Positions 26,785 to 35,482 of a stretch of DNA of 64,000 nucleotides are shown here, in pieces. A program made the translations under genes and the position numbers. The number at the start of each line of letters is the position of its first letter. The stretch's first letter is position 1. The stretch is from Geodermatophilus nigrescens (lineage in GTDB: Bacteria > Actinomycetota > Actinomycetes > Mycobacteriales > Geodermatophilaceae). The stretch covers positions 62,001-126,000 of the forward strand of contig NZ_FQVX01000002.1 in NCBI RefSeq assembly GCF_900129495.1, written 5' to 3'. The notes below the pieces were generated by a model. The model was not told where the DNA came from, searched no databases, and was given only the letters and a program-made list of their open reading frames with translations.

Positions 26785-27875
26785 GCCACGGCGGCACGAG
26801 CTACGACGACACCGGCGTCCGAACCACGATGCTGCGGTCCGGCACGTCCCGCGGCCTCTACCTCGAGGCCCGCGACCTGCCCGCCGACCCGGCCGAGCGC
26901 GACGACCTCCTGCTGCGCCTCATGGGCACCCCCGACCCCCGGCAGATCGACGGCCTGGGCGGGTCGACCACGCTGACCAGCAAGGTCGCCGTCGTCTCGC
27001 CGTCGGAGGACCCGGAGGTCGACGTCGACTACCTGTTCCTGCAGCTCGGCGTCGACGAGGCCACCGTCAGCGACCGGCAGAACTGCGGCAACATCCTGGC
27101 CGGCGTCGGGCCGTTCGCCGTCGAGCGCGGGCTGGTGCCCGCCGCCGGCGAGGAGACCAGCGTGCGGATCCGGATGGTCAACTCCGGCAGCGTCGCCGTC
27201 GCCACCTTCCCCACGCCCGGCGGGCGGGTCGAGTACCGCGGGAACGTCGAGATCGCCGGGGTGCCCGGGCGGGCCGCCGGGATCGTCCTCGACTTCGCCG
27301 ACACCGAGGGGTCGGCCACCGGCGCGCTGCTGCCGACCGGGCACGTCCGCGACACGGTCGAGGGCGTCGAGGTCACCTGCGTCGACAACGGCATGCCGGT
27401 CGTGCTGGCGCTCGCCTCGTCGTTCGGGCTCACCGGGTACGAGACGCACGAGGAGCTCGCGGCCGACGCCGCGCTGCTCGCCCGGGTCGACGCCTTCCGC
27501 CGCAAGGCCGCCGACCTCATGGGCATGGGCGACGTGTCGCAGGCGTCGGTGCCCAAGACGGTGCTGCTCGCCCCGGCCCGCGACGGCGGGCAGGTGAGCA
27601 CCCGCTCGTTCATCCCGGTGCAGCCGCACACCTCGATCGGCGTCCTCGGCGCGGTCAGCGTCGTCACCGGGATGCTGCTGCCGGGCGCCGTCGGCCACGA
27701 GCTCACCGCGGACTGGCCGGCGGGCACCTCGCAGGTCGACGTCGAACACCCGACCGGGCACCTGCTCGTCGACGTCGTCGTCGACACCGCCGCCTCGCCG
27801 CCCCGGGTGGTCCGCTCCGGCGTCGTCCGCACCGCCCGCAAGCTCTTCGACGGCACCGCCTTCCCGCGCGCCTGA
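26781..27875 (+). CDS. ligU: 4-oxalomesaconate isomerase/tautomerase, PrpF family (LigU/GalD-like)
   Basis: 364-residue diaminopimelate-epimerase-fold protein of the PrpF family. It shows MLRSGTSRGLYL near the N-terminus, GLGGSTTLTSKVAVV, DRQNCGN with the first catalytic-site cysteine position, and TRSFIPVQPHTSIGVLGAVSVV. GalD tautomerises oxalomesaconate in gallate degradation, and LigU moves the double bond of oxalomesaconate before hydration by LigJ. With ligJ two genes downstream, either role fits. The GTG start overlaps the ligK stop. Confidence 0.85.
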   Translation: MSHGGTSYDDTGVRTTMLRSGTSRGLYLEARDLPADPAERDDLLLRLMGTPDPRQIDGLGGSTTLTSKVAVVSPSEDPEVDVDYLFLQLGVDEATVSDRQNCGNILAGVGPFAVERGLVPAAGEETSVRIRMVNSGSVAVATFPTPGGRVEYRGNVEIAGVPGRAAGIVLDFADTEGSATGALLPTGHVRDTVEGVEVTCVDNGMPVVLALASSFGLTGYETHEELAADAALLARVDAFRRKAADLMGMGDVSQASVPKTVLLAPARDGGQVSTRSFIPVQPHTSIGVLGAVSVVTGMLLPGAVGHELTADWPAGTSQVDVEHPTGHLLVDVVVDTAASPPRVVRSGVVRTARKLFDGTAFPRA

Positions 27876-27902
27876 ACCCCTTCGCCCCCAGAGGAGAGTC
27901 CC

Positions 27903-28853
27903 GTGCCGCCGCTCCACGAGATCGCGCACCTGGCCCACGTCGAGCTGCTCACCCACAAGCCGGAGGAGAGCCTCGACTTCTTCGTGCGCTACCTCGGGAT
28001 GACGGAGAACGGCTCGTCCGGGGACTCGGTGTTCCTGCGCGCGTGGGACGACTACGAGAACACCACGATCAAGCTGACGGCGGCCGCGCAGTCGGGCGTC
28101 GGCCGGACGAACTTCCGCGCCGCCACCCCGGAGGCCCTGCAGCGCCGGGTGGCCGCGATCGAGGCGACCGGGCTCGGGAGGGGCTGGCAGGACGGGGACC
28201 CCGGCTACGGGCCGGTCTACGTCTTCACCGATCCCGACGGCCACGAGATGGGCGTCTACTACGAGACGGAGTGGTACCGCCCGCAGGGCGACCTCGTGCC
28301 CGCGCTCAAGAACCAGGCGCAGGCCTACCCGGGCCGCGGGGTCAGCGTCCGGCGGATCGACCACATCAACTACCTCGGCGTGGACCCGCGGGCGAACCGC
28401 GACTTCTTCGTCGACACCCTCGGGGCGATGACCACCGAGCAGATCGTCCTCGACAGCGGCGAGATCGCCGGCACCTGGACCACCTTCACCAACCAGGGCT
28501 ACAACGCGGTCTGGACGAAGGACCGCACGGGCACCTCCGGCCGGCTGCACCACGTCTCGTTCGCCGTGGACAGCCGGGACGACATCATCCGCGCGGCCGA
28601 CCTCGCCCTCGAGCACGGCGTCCACATCGAGACCGGGCCGCACAAGCACACGATCCAGCAGAGCTTCTTCCTCTACGTCTGGGAGCCGGCCGGCAACCGG
28701 ATCGAGCTGGACAACCCGGCCGCCCGCCTCGTGTTCGCCCCCGACTGGGAGCCGGTCGACTGGTCGGAGGCCGAGCGCGCCAAGGGGCAGGCCTGGGGCC
28801 TGCAGACCATCTCGACCTTCCACACCCACGGCACGCCCCCGGTCCAGCAGTGA
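27903..28853 (+). CDS. Type I (VOC) extradiol ring-cleavage dioxygenase, catechol 2,3-dioxygenase family
   Basis: 316-residue two-domain vicinal oxygen chelate protein. Iron ligands expected for catechol 2,3-dioxygenases are present in the C-terminal domain: His in RIDHINYL, His in GRLHHVSFAV and Glu in NRIELDN. The catalytic tyrosine region VYVFTDPDGHEMGVYYE ends the N-terminal domain. GTG start with GAGGAG upstream. It is unrelated in fold to LigAB, so this locus has two kinds of extradiol enzyme. Substrate candidates are a catechol, pyrogallol or 3-O-methylgallate. Confidence 0.87.
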   Translation: MPPLHEIAHLAHVELLTHKPEESLDFFVRYLGMTENGSSGDSVFLRAWDDYENTTIKLTAAAQSGVGRTNFRAATPEALQRRVAAIEATGLGRGWQDGDPGYGPVYVFTDPDGHEMGVYYETEWYRPQGDLVPALKNQAQAYPGRGVSVRRIDHINYLGVDPRANRDFFVDTLGAMTTEQIVLDSGEIAGTWTTFTNQGYNAVWTKDRTGTSGRLHHVSFAVDSRDDIIRAADLALEHGVHIETGPHKHTIQQSFFLYVWEPAGNRIELDNPAARLVFAPDWEPVDWSEAERAKGQAWGLQTISTFHTHGTPPVQQ

Positions 28854-29632
28854 CGCGCATCGCCGTCCTGGGCCTCGGGGAGGCGGGCTCGGAGATCGCC
28901 CGGGACCTCGTGGCGGCCGGCGCCGACGTGCGCGGCTACGACCCCAAGGGCCTCGCCGTCGACGGCGTCGCCACGCGGGGCAGCGAGGCCGAGGCGGTGG
29001 CCGACGCCGACCTGGTGCTCAGCGTGAACAGCTCGCACGACGCCGCGGTCGCCCTGGACAACGCGCTGCCGGCGCTGCGGCCCGGCACGCTGTGGGCCGA
29101 CCTCAACACCGCGAGCCCGGGACTCAAGGCGGCCCTGGCCGAGCGGGCCGCGCCGGCCGGGGTCGACGTCGTCGACGTGGCGCTCATGTCGCCGGTGCCG
29201 GGCAAGGGCCTGCGCACCCCGATGCTGGTGTCGGGGGAGGCGGCCGGCCGCTACGTCGGGCTCGTCACCGGGCTCGGCGCGGACGCCCGGGTGCAGGAGG
29301 GCCCGGTCGGCACCGCCATCTCCCGCAAGCTGCTGCGCAGCGTCTTCTACAAGGGCCTGGCCGCCGCCGTCACCGAGGCGCTGCGGGGCGCCGAGGCCGC
29401 CGGCTGCGAGGACTGGCTGCGCGGCAACGTCGCCGCCGAGCTGGCCGGGTTCGACGAGCGCACGCTCGACCGGCTGGTCGAGGGCACCCGCGTGCACGCC
29501 CGCCGGCGGGCCGACGAGATGGCCGCCGCCACCGAGCAGCTGGAGGAACTGGGGGTGCCGGCGCGCATCGCCCCGGCCGCCCGCGACCTGCTCGTGGAGC
29601 TGCGCGACGCCGCCCCGGGAGGGACCGCGTGA
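28850..29632 (+). CDS. NAD(P)-binding oxidoreductase, 6-phosphogluconate dehydrogenase-like with DUF1932
   Basis: 260 residues. An N-terminal Rossmann domain (IAVLGLGEAGSEIARDL, about 1-150) is followed by an all-helical C-terminal domain of the DUF1932 type (SRKLLRSVFYKGLAAAVTEALRGAEAAG). The GTG start overlaps the stop of the dioxygenase, and its own stop overlaps ligJ. In the middle of a ring-cleavage operon it may oxidise or reduce a hydroxy/oxo-acid intermediate. LigC, the dehydrogenase of the protocatechuate 4,5 pathway, belongs to a different family, so no name is assigned. Confidence 0.75.
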   Translation: MTRIAVLGLGEAGSEIARDLVAAGADVRGYDPKGLAVDGVATRGSEAEAVADADLVLSVNSSHDAAVALDNALPALRPGTLWADLNTASPGLKAALAERAAPAGVDVVDVALMSPVPGKGLRTPMLVSGEAAGRYVGLVTGLGADARVQEGPVGTAISRKLLRSVFYKGLAAAVTEALRGAEAAGCEDWLRGNVAAELAGFDERTLDRLVEGTRVHARRRADEMAAATEQLEELGVPARIAPAARDLLVELRDAAPGGTA

Positions 29633-30660
29633 TCATCGACTGCCACGGCCACTACACGACCGCCCCGGCCGCGCACACCGCCTGGCGCGAGCAGCAGGTG
29701 GCGGCCTGGGAGGCCGGGACGACGCCGCCGCCCTACCCGGCGATCAGCGACGACGAGATCCGCGAGACGATCGAGGGCAGCCAGCTGCGGCTGATGGACG
29801 AGCGCGGCATCGACGTCACGCTGTTCTCCCCCCGCGCCTCGGCGATGGCCCCGCACGTGGGCGACGCGGCCGTGAGCCTGGAGTGGTCCCGCCGCAGCAA
29901 CGACCTCGTGCACCGGGTGGCCGCCCTCTACCCGGGCCGCTTCGTCCCGGTCGCCCAGCTGCCCCAGTCGCCCGGGGCGGACCTCACCGCCTCGGTCGCC
30001 GAGCTGCGCCGCTGCGTGGAGGAGCTCGGGTTCGTCGGCTGCAACCTCAACCCCGACCCCAGCGGCGGGTCCTGGTCCTCCCCGCCGCTGACCGACCGCA
30101 GCTGGTACCCGGTCTACGAGGCGATGGTCGAGCTCGACGTGCCGGCGATGGTGCACGTCTCGGCGTCGGCGACCCCGGTGTTCCACGCGACCGGGGCGTA
30201 CTACATCAACGCCGACACGACGGCGTTCATGCAGCTCGTGCAGGGCGACCTGTTCGGCGACCTGCCGGACCTGCGGCTGGTGATCCCGCACGGCGGGGGA
30301 GCGGTGCCCTACCACTGGGGCCGCTACCGGGGGCTGGCGGACATGCTCGGCCGGCCGCCGGTGGAGACCACCGTGATGACCAACGTCTTCTTCGACACCT
30401 GCGTCTACCACCAGCCGGGCATCGACCTGCTGCTCGACGTCGTCGACACCGCCAACGTGCTGTTCGGGTCGGAGATGGTGGGCGCCGTCCGCGGCATCGA
30501 CCCGCGGACCGGGCACCACTTCGACGACACCCGGCGCTACGTCGAGGCGGCCGCGGCGCGGGGGGCGCTCTCCGGCGAGGCGCGGGCCGCGGTGTTCGAG
30601 GGCAACGTGCGGCGGGTCTACCCGCGGCTCGGGCCGGCGCTGGCGGCCGCCGCGCGCTGA
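29629..30660 (+). CDS. ligJ: 4-oxalomesaconate hydratase (LigJ-like amidohydrolase)
   Basis: 343-residue amidohydrolase_2 protein that reads along its length like Sphingobium LigJ: IIDCHGHYTTAP at the start, ISDDEIRETIE, QLRLMDERG, FSPRASAMAPHVGD, GFVGCNLNPDPSGG, IPHGGGAVPYHWGR, NVFFDTCVYHQPGI and LFGSEMVGAVRGIDP. LigJ adds water to oxalomesaconate to give CHA, the substrate of LigK encoded in the same operon. The metal motif is HGH, with later histidines in MVHVS and IPHGG. GTG start overlapping the upstream stop. One of the firmest pathway assignments here. Confidence 0.92.
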   Translation: MIIDCHGHYTTAPAAHTAWREQQVAAWEAGTTPPPYPAISDDEIRETIEGSQLRLMDERGIDVTLFSPRASAMAPHVGDAAVSLEWSRRSNDLVHRVAALYPGRFVPVAQLPQSPGADLTASVAELRRCVEELGFVGCNLNPDPSGGSWSSPPLTDRSWYPVYEAMVELDVPAMVHVSASATPVFHATGAYYINADTTAFMQLVQGDLFGDLPDLRLVIPHGGGAVPYHWGRYRGLADMLGRPPVETTVMTNVFFDTCVYHQPGIDLLLDVVDTANVLFGSEMVGAVRGIDPRTGHHFDDTRRYVEAAAARGALSGEARAAVFEGNVRRVYPRLGPALAAAAR

Positions 30661-30685
30661 CCGGAGGGTCCCCGGGCGTCTCCGG
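30661..30685. terminator. Weak hairpin between ligJ and the ABM-domain gene
   Basis: CCGGAG and CTCCGG arms surround GC-rich sequence between two convergent genes. Possible terminator; stem short. Confidence 0.3.
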
Positions 30686-30695
30686 ACCGCTGGGG

Positions 30696-31325
30696 TCAGG
30701 TCGTCTCGGGGACCCGCAGGTGGGCGACGGCGACGTCGAACTCGGCGGTGTCGAGCACCTCGAGGCCCATCGCCGGGGCGAGGCCCTCGCGGAACTCCCG
30801 CGCGCCGTCGGCGGCCGCCTCGGCGTCCTCCCGGCTGCCGTAGGACACCGCGGCCACGGTGAGCCCCTCGTCCCGGCGGACCAGCACGCTCACGCTGCAG
30901 AAGCCGGGCAGGTCGTCGAGCTTGGGCATCAGCGACAGCCGGACGGCGTCCACGGCGCGGTCCACGGCGTCCGGCGGCGTGCGGAGCCAGGTGACGCGGG
31001 CGCGGGCGCCGTCGCCGGCGTCCAGGACGCGGTGCATGGCCGCGACCTCCCACTCCCGGACCTCCGGCTCCCCACCCAGCAGCGCGGCGGTCCGCTCGGC
31101 GAAGGGGCGGACCTCCTCGCGGCTGTCGGCCAGCGCCTGCCCGTCGCGCCACGACGTGGTCACGATGCAGCGGCCGCCCCGCGGGTCGGCGAGGACCGAC
31201 AGGCCCAGGCACCCGGGCATCCGCTGCACCGCCGGGAGCACCTCGTCGCGGGCGTGCGCGACCGCCGCCGCCACGGACGCCGGGGTCCCGGCGACCTCGG
31301 TGGACCGGGCACGGATCTCGGCCAC
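30696..31325 (-). CDS. Tandem ABM-like (dimeric alpha+beta barrel) domain protein
   Basis: 209-residue protein made of two similar ferredoxin-like halves, about 1-100 and 105-205. Each has an antibiotic-biosynthesis-monooxygenase-type pattern (MPGCLGLSVLADPRGGRCIVTTSWRDGQALADSRE; LPGFCSVSVLVRRDEGLTVAAVSYGSREDAEAA). GTG start with GGGAGG 5 bases upstream. Such proteins act as cofactor-free oxygenases, heme-binding proteins or simple stress proteins. Nothing here decides. It is divergent from the tannase gene and they share an intergenic box. Confidence 0.75.
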   Translation of the reverse strand: MAEIRARSTEVAGTPASVAAAVAHARDEVLPAVQRMPGCLGLSVLADPRGGRCIVTTSWRDGQALADSREEVRPFAERTAALLGGEPEVREWEVAAMHRVLDAGDGARARVTWLRTPPDAVDRAVDAVRLSLMPKLDDLPGFCSVSVLVRRDEGLTVAAVSYGSREDAEAAADGAREFREGLAPAMGLEVLDTAEFDVAVAHLRVPETT

Positions 31326-31438
31326 GCGGCCTCCCGTCGGGGTCTCGGGCCGGGGTCTGGCCCGGTCGGGCCGGCGGGGTCCCGGGCGGGTGCCGGCCCG
31401 GCCCAGCGTGCCCGCCGCGCCCGCGCCCGGGCAACCGA

Positions 31439-31451
31439 GTCAATCGTCGCG
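31439..31451 (+). promoter_or_regulatory. GTCRATYGTCGCG box, copy 2
   Basis: GTCAATCGTCGCG lies midway between the divergent ABM-domain and tannase genes, about 114 bases from each start. It is identical to the site at 10058 near metF. Confidence 0.35.
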
Positions 31452-31564
31452 GCCGGAGCGCGACGGGGAGGGGCTGTGACCCCGGTCACCCGCGCCGAGG
31501 ATCGGGAGGCCGGCCCGCGTCCCGATCCGTCCGGCGGCCGGCCCGACCCCAGGGGGAACCGCCC

Positions 31565-33142
31565 ATGCGGACACGTCCACGACTCGCCGTCCTCTCGGTG
31601 CTGGCGGCCACCGCCGCCGCGGTGCTCGCCGCGCCGACCGCGCAGGCCGCGCCACCACCGCCCGATCCCGGGCCGCTGCTGCCCGTGGCCGACTGCGGGG
31701 AGATGGCGGGCTTCACCCGCCCGGGCACGACGGTGACCGCCGTCGAGGAGCACCGCGGCGACGACCGGACGCCGGCGTCGTGCCGGGTCACCCTGCGGGT
31801 GGAGGACCCCGAGGACGGCGGCGTGGTGACCGTCTGGGTGGCCCTGCCCGAGGAGACGTGGAACGGCCGGTTCCAGGCCGTCGGCGGCGGGGGCTTCTCC
31901 GGCGGCAGCGCCGGCAGCCTCGAGGCGCCGCTGCGCGACGGCTACGCCGCGGCGGCCACCGACGCCGGTCACGTGGGGCCCTCGGGCACCTTCGGCCTGC
32001 GCCCCGACGGCACCCCCGACCAGGCCGCCCGCGAGGACTTCGGTCATGAGGGCGTGCACGACATGACCGTCACCGCGAAGGCCGTCGTCGCCGAGTACTA
32101 CGGGCGCGACCCGGCCTACTCGTACTGGAACGGTTGCTCCACCGGCGGCCGCCAGGGGCTCATGGAGGCGCAGCGGTACCCCGACGACTACGACGGCGTC
32201 CTCGCCGGCGCCCCGGTGGTCAACTTCCCGGAGATGCAGACCGGCCAGATCTGGGGCCAGGTCGTCATGCTGCAGGAGGACGCCCCGATCCCCGCGTGCG
32301 AGTTCGAGGCCGCCCTGGCCGCCGCGGTCGAGGCCTGCGACACCGTGGGCGACGGCGTGGTCGACGGCGTCATCGGCGACCCGTTCGCCTGCGACTTCGA
32401 CCTCACCACGCTCATCGGCACGGTGACCCCCTGCGGGACCATCACCGCCGAGGACGTCGCGGTGATGCAGCGCATCCACGAGGGCCCGCGCGGCACCGAC
32501 GGCCGGTTCCTCTGGTACGGCCTGCCCTACGGCGCCCCCTACGCCGGCCTGCACGACGTCACGCTCGACGAGTCCGGGCGGCTGGTGGGCAACCCGTTCC
32601 TCTACGACATCTGGTGGATCCGGTACTTCCTGACCGACGACCCCGATTTCGACTGGCGCACCATCGGCTACGAGGAGTTCGAGGGCCTGTTCGACCTGGC
32701 CGTCGAGCGGTACGGCGACATGATGGGCGCGAGCGACCCGGACCTGTCAGCGTTCCGCGACAGCGGCGGGAAGCTGCTGATGTGGCACGGCCTCGCCGAC
32801 TTCGGGGTCACCGTGCAGGGCACCGTCGACTACCACGAGCGGGTCCTCGAGGAGCTCGGCCCGGGCCACACGCAGCAGTTCGCGCGACTGTTCCTGGCGC
32901 CCGGCGTGGGCCACTGCCGCGGTGGGGCCGGCGCCCAGCCGGTCGACCCGTTCGGCGCGCTGGTCGCGTGGGTGGAGGGCGGGCAGGTGCCGCGCACCCT
33001 CGACGGCGTGACCGCCGACGGGGCCACCCGCCCGATCTGCGCCTACCCGACGGTGGCGCGGTGGACGGGCCGGGGCGACCCGGCCGACGGCGCCACGTAC
33101 CGCTGCGTCCCGGCGACGCGCATGGAGCTGCGGCAGCCGTGA
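31565..33142 (+). CDS. Secreted tannase / feruloyl esterase family protein
   Basis: 525-residue serine esterase of the tannase family. A Sec signal peptide with a hydrophobic core and AQA-A cleavage site ends near residue 28. The family's CS-D-HC motif is intact: Cys-Ser in WNGCSTGGRQG, Asp in HGLADFGVT and His-Cys in GVGHCRGG, where the two cysteines form the disulfide beside the triad. Several other cysteine pairs fit an extracellular enzyme. It would hydrolyse galloyl or feruloyl esters outside the cell, feeding the O-demethylase and LigAB steps. ATG start with AGGGGGAA upstream; strong terminator follows. Confidence 0.9.
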   Translation: MRTRPRLAVLSVLAATAAAVLAAPTAQAAPPPPDPGPLLPVADCGEMAGFTRPGTTVTAVEEHRGDDRTPASCRVTLRVEDPEDGGVVTVWVALPEETWNGRFQAVGGGGFSGGSAGSLEAPLRDGYAAAATDAGHVGPSGTFGLRPDGTPDQAAREDFGHEGVHDMTVTAKAVVAEYYGRDPAYSYWNGCSTGGRQGLMEAQRYPDDYDGVLAGAPVVNFPEMQTGQIWGQVVMLQEDAPIPACEFEAALAAAVEACDTVGDGVVDGVIGDPFACDFDLTTLIGTVTPCGTITAEDVAVMQRIHEGPRGTDGRFLWYGLPYGAPYAGLHDVTLDESGRLVGNPFLYDIWWIRYFLTDDPDFDWRTIGYEEFEGLFDLAVERYGDMMGASDPDLSAFRDSGGKLLMWHGLADFGVTVQGTVDYHERVLEELGPGHTQQFARLFLAPGVGHCRGGAGAQPVDPFGALVAWVEGGQVPRTLDGVTADGATRPICAYPTVARWTGRGDPADGATYRCVPATRMELRQP

Positions 33143-33146
33143 CGAC

Positions 33147-33188
33147 GACGGCGCAGGCCGGGGACGCGCGTCCCCGGCCTGCGCCGTC
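33147..33188 (+). terminator. Terminator of the tannase gene
   Basis: Perfect 19-base arms GACGGCGCAGGCCGGGGAC and GTCCCCGGCCTGCGCCGTC with a 4-base loop, 4 bases after the stop codon. Confidence 0.9.
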
Positions 33189-33197
33189 CCGGCCTGC

Positions 33198-33210
33198 GTC
33201 GATTGTCGCG
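33198..33210 (+). promoter_or_regulatory. GTCRATYGTCGCG box, copy 3, upstream of purU
   Basis: GTCGATTGTCGCG, two mismatches to the sites at 10058 and 31439, is 141 bases before the purU start. A candidate -10 TAGGTT lies near 33281. Confidence 0.3.
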
Positions 33211-33338
33211 CCCCGGGTGCGGTCTTCCGCCGACGGAGAGACGTCATCTGTGGCGTGCGGCACACCGGCGACCGGCCATAGGTTCGCCGCACGGCGGCCG
33301 GCGAACGCCCGGCGCCCACCACTCGCGGAGGAGGTCCG

Positions 33339-34211
33339 ATGACCCGGCCCGTCGACGCCCAGCACGGCGTCCTGGTGCTGTCCTGCGAGGACGCGCCCGG
33401 CATCGTGCACGCGGTGTCCGGCCTGCTCCTGCAGGAGCGGTGCACCATCCTGGAGAGCCACCAGTTCGACAGCCCGACCAGCGGCATGTTCTACATGCGG
33501 GTCGAGTTCGCCCACGTCGACGGCTCACCGCTGGACGTCGACGCGCTGCGCGCCGCCTTCGAGGAGACCGCACAGCGGTTCGCGATGGACTGGCGGATGG
33601 TCGACTCCGCGCAGCGGCCGCGGGTGCTCATCCTGGTCAGCAGGTACGCGCACTGCCTCAACGACCTGCTGTTCCGCAACTCGATCGGCGAGCTCGACCT
33701 CGACGTCGTCGCCGTCGTCTCCAACCACCCCGACCTCGCCGGCACCGCCGAGTTCTACGGCGTCCCCTTCCGGCACGTGCCGGTCACCCCGGAGACCAAG
33801 CCCGAGGCCGAGGCAGCGCTGCTGGAGATGGTGCGCGCGGAGCGGATCGACCTCGTGGTGCTCGCCCGCTACATGCAGATCCTGTCCGACGGGCTGTGCA
33901 AGGAACTCGAGGGCCGGGCGATCAACATCCACCACTCGATGCTGCCGAGCTTCAAGGGCGCGCGGCCCTACCACCAGGCGCACGCGCGCGGGGTCAAGTT
34001 CATCGGGGCGACGGCGCACTACGTCACCGCCGACCTCGACGAGGGCCCGATCATCGAGCAGGAGATGCTGCGCGTGGACCACGCGCTGACCCCCGAGGAG
34101 CTCGCCGCCCGCGGCCGGGAGGCCGAGACCCGCGCGCTCGCGCACGCGGTGCGCTGGCACACCGAGAACCGGGTGCTGATCCGGGGGAACCGGACCGTCG
34201 TCTTCGAGTGA
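33339..34211 (+). CDS. purU: Formyltetrahydrofolate deformylase
   Basis: 290-residue hydrolase of 10-formyl-THF to formate and THF. An N-terminal ACT regulatory domain (VLVLSCEDAPGIVHAVSGLLLQ, about 10-90) precedes a formyltransferase-fold domain with the catalytic Asn-His in INIHHSMLPSF and the Asp in TADLDEGPI. ATG start with GGAGGAGG upstream. PurU normally balances the C1-folate pool; here it gives an outlet for methyl groups moved through MetF and FolD from O-demethylation, and regenerates THF. It is convergent with the P450 gene. Confidence 0.93.
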   Translation: MTRPVDAQHGVLVLSCEDAPGIVHAVSGLLLQERCTILESHQFDSPTSGMFYMRVEFAHVDGSPLDVDALRAAFEETAQRFAMDWRMVDSAQRPRVLILVSRYAHCLNDLLFRNSIGELDLDVVAVVSNHPDLAGTAEFYGVPFRHVPVTPETKPEAEAALLEMVRAERIDLVVLARYMQILSDGLCKELEGRAINIHHSMLPSFKGARPYHQAHARGVKFIGATAHYVTADLDEGPIIEQEMLRVDHALTPEELAARGREAETRALAHAVRWHTENRVLIRGNRTVVFE

Positions 34212-34214
34212 GCC

Positions 34215-34258
34215 GGTCCGGCAATCCCCGCCGGGATCAGGCGGGGGTCAGCCGGACC
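34215..34258. terminator. Bidirectional terminator between purU and P450
   Basis: Nested hairpin: outer arms GGTCCGGC / GCCGGACC, inner arms CCCCGCC / GGCGGGG. It overlaps the last codons of the minus-strand P450 gene. Confidence 0.65.
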
Positions 34259-35442
34259 GGGAGGCTCTCCCACGCGCGCAGCGTGTTGTTGTGGTGCCGC
34301 ACGGGCGTGCCGGCGGGCGCGATCGCGCGCACCCGCCGGGCCAGCGCGGTGAGCAGCGCCTCGGCCTCCAGGCGCGCGACGTGCTGGCCCACGCACTGGT
34401 GGATGCCCATGCCGAACCCGACGTGCCCGGAGGGGTCGCGGGACAGGTCGAAGGCGTCGGGGTCCGCCCAGCGGCGCGGGTCGCGGTTGGCCGCGCCCAG
34501 GAACATGAGGATCTTGCGCCCCTCGGGGACGACGACGTCGCCGACCCGCACGTCGGTGGTGGCGGTGCGGAAGAAGGTCTGCACCGGGGACTCCCAGCGC
34601 ACCGCCTCGTCGAAGGCGACGCGGGCCAGCGACGGCTCGGCGCGCAGCCGGTCCCACTGCGCGGGGTGGGTGGCGAAGGCGTGCAGGATCGCCGACAGCG
34701 CGTGCACGGTGGTGTCCACCCCGGCGGTGAGCAGCGAGCGCACGACCAGCGGCGCCTGCTCCGGGGTGATCTCGCCGCGGTCGCTGGCCGCCCAGATCTC
34801 GGCGCCGAACCCGCCGGGGGCGAGCACCTCGCGGCGGCACTGCGCGGCGACCCACCCCGACAGCTCGGCCACCCGGGGCGCGCCCTTCGCGACCAGGTCG
34901 TTGGCCGGGCCGAACGCGTTGAAGGCGTGGTCGCCGTAGGGCAGCAGGTTCTCCCGGCCGTCGTCCGGGATGCCCACGGCGTCGGGGAAGACGCGCAGCG
35001 GGAACACCTCGGTGAGCACGGGGACGGCGTCGAACTCCGTCCCGGCGGCGAGCACCTCGTCGACGAGGGCCTCGGCGTCGGCCCGCCAGTGCTCGTGCAG
35101 CCGGCGCAGCGCCCGGGGCCCGAGGACCTTCTGCAGCACCCGGCGGGGCGCGTCGTGCCGGGGCGGGTCGGCCTCGAGCAGCAGGCTCGGCGGCCGCCAC
35201 GGCTCCTCGTACCGGAAGTTGGACAGGCCCACGCCGGCGGCGGACTGGAAGCCCTGCCAGTCGGTGAGAGCCGCGTGCACCTCCGCGTAGCGGGCCATCG
35301 CGTAGACGTCGTGGCGGGACAGGTGCACGACCGGGCCCGCCTCGCGCAGGGCGGCGTGCATCGGCAGCGGGTCCTCGAGCACCTCGTGCGCGAACGGGTC
35401 GACGTCGCTGGTGGGGATCGTCGTGGGGACGGTGGCGGTCAT
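34237..35442 (-). CDS. Cytochrome P450, CYP199A-like (aromatic O-demethylase candidate)
   Basis: 401-residue soluble P450. The heme-ligand loop is FGMGIHQCVG, the I-helix has AGVDTT, and the ExxR motif is EAVR. Long blocks match the pattern of CYP199A4 as I recall it: LREAGPVVHL, VYAMARYAEVHAAL, the GVGLSNF and PWRPPSL region, LRVFPDAVGI and FNAFGPANDL. CYP199A4 oxidatively demethylates para-methoxybenzoates, releasing formaldehyde. The arginine and serine of PWRPPS, associated with carboxylate binding there, are kept. ATG start chosen inside a longer open frame. Its reductase gene lies 40 bases upstream. A role on veratrate, 4-O-methylgallate or similar is inference. Confidence 0.87.
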   Translation of the reverse strand: MTATVPTTIPTSDVDPFAHEVLEDPLPMHAALREAGPVVHLSRHDVYAMARYAEVHAALTDWQGFQSAAGVGLSNFRYEEPWRPPSLLLEADPPRHDAPRRVLQKVLGPRALRRLHEHWRADAEALVDEVLAAGTEFDAVPVLTEVFPLRVFPDAVGIPDDGRENLLPYGDHAFNAFGPANDLVAKGAPRVAELSGWVAAQCRREVLAPGGFGAEIWAASDRGEITPEQAPLVVRSLLTAGVDTTVHALSAILHAFATHPAQWDRLRAEPSLARVAFDEAVRWESPVQTFFRTATTDVRVGDVVVPEGRKILMFLGAANRDPRRWADPDAFDLSRDPSGHVGFGMGIHQCVGQHVARLEAEALLTALARRVRAIAPAGTPVRHHNNTLRAWESLPVRLTPA

Positions 35443-35482
35443 GGCGGACTCCGGTCGGTGATCGGTCCTCAGAGCTCGGTGC

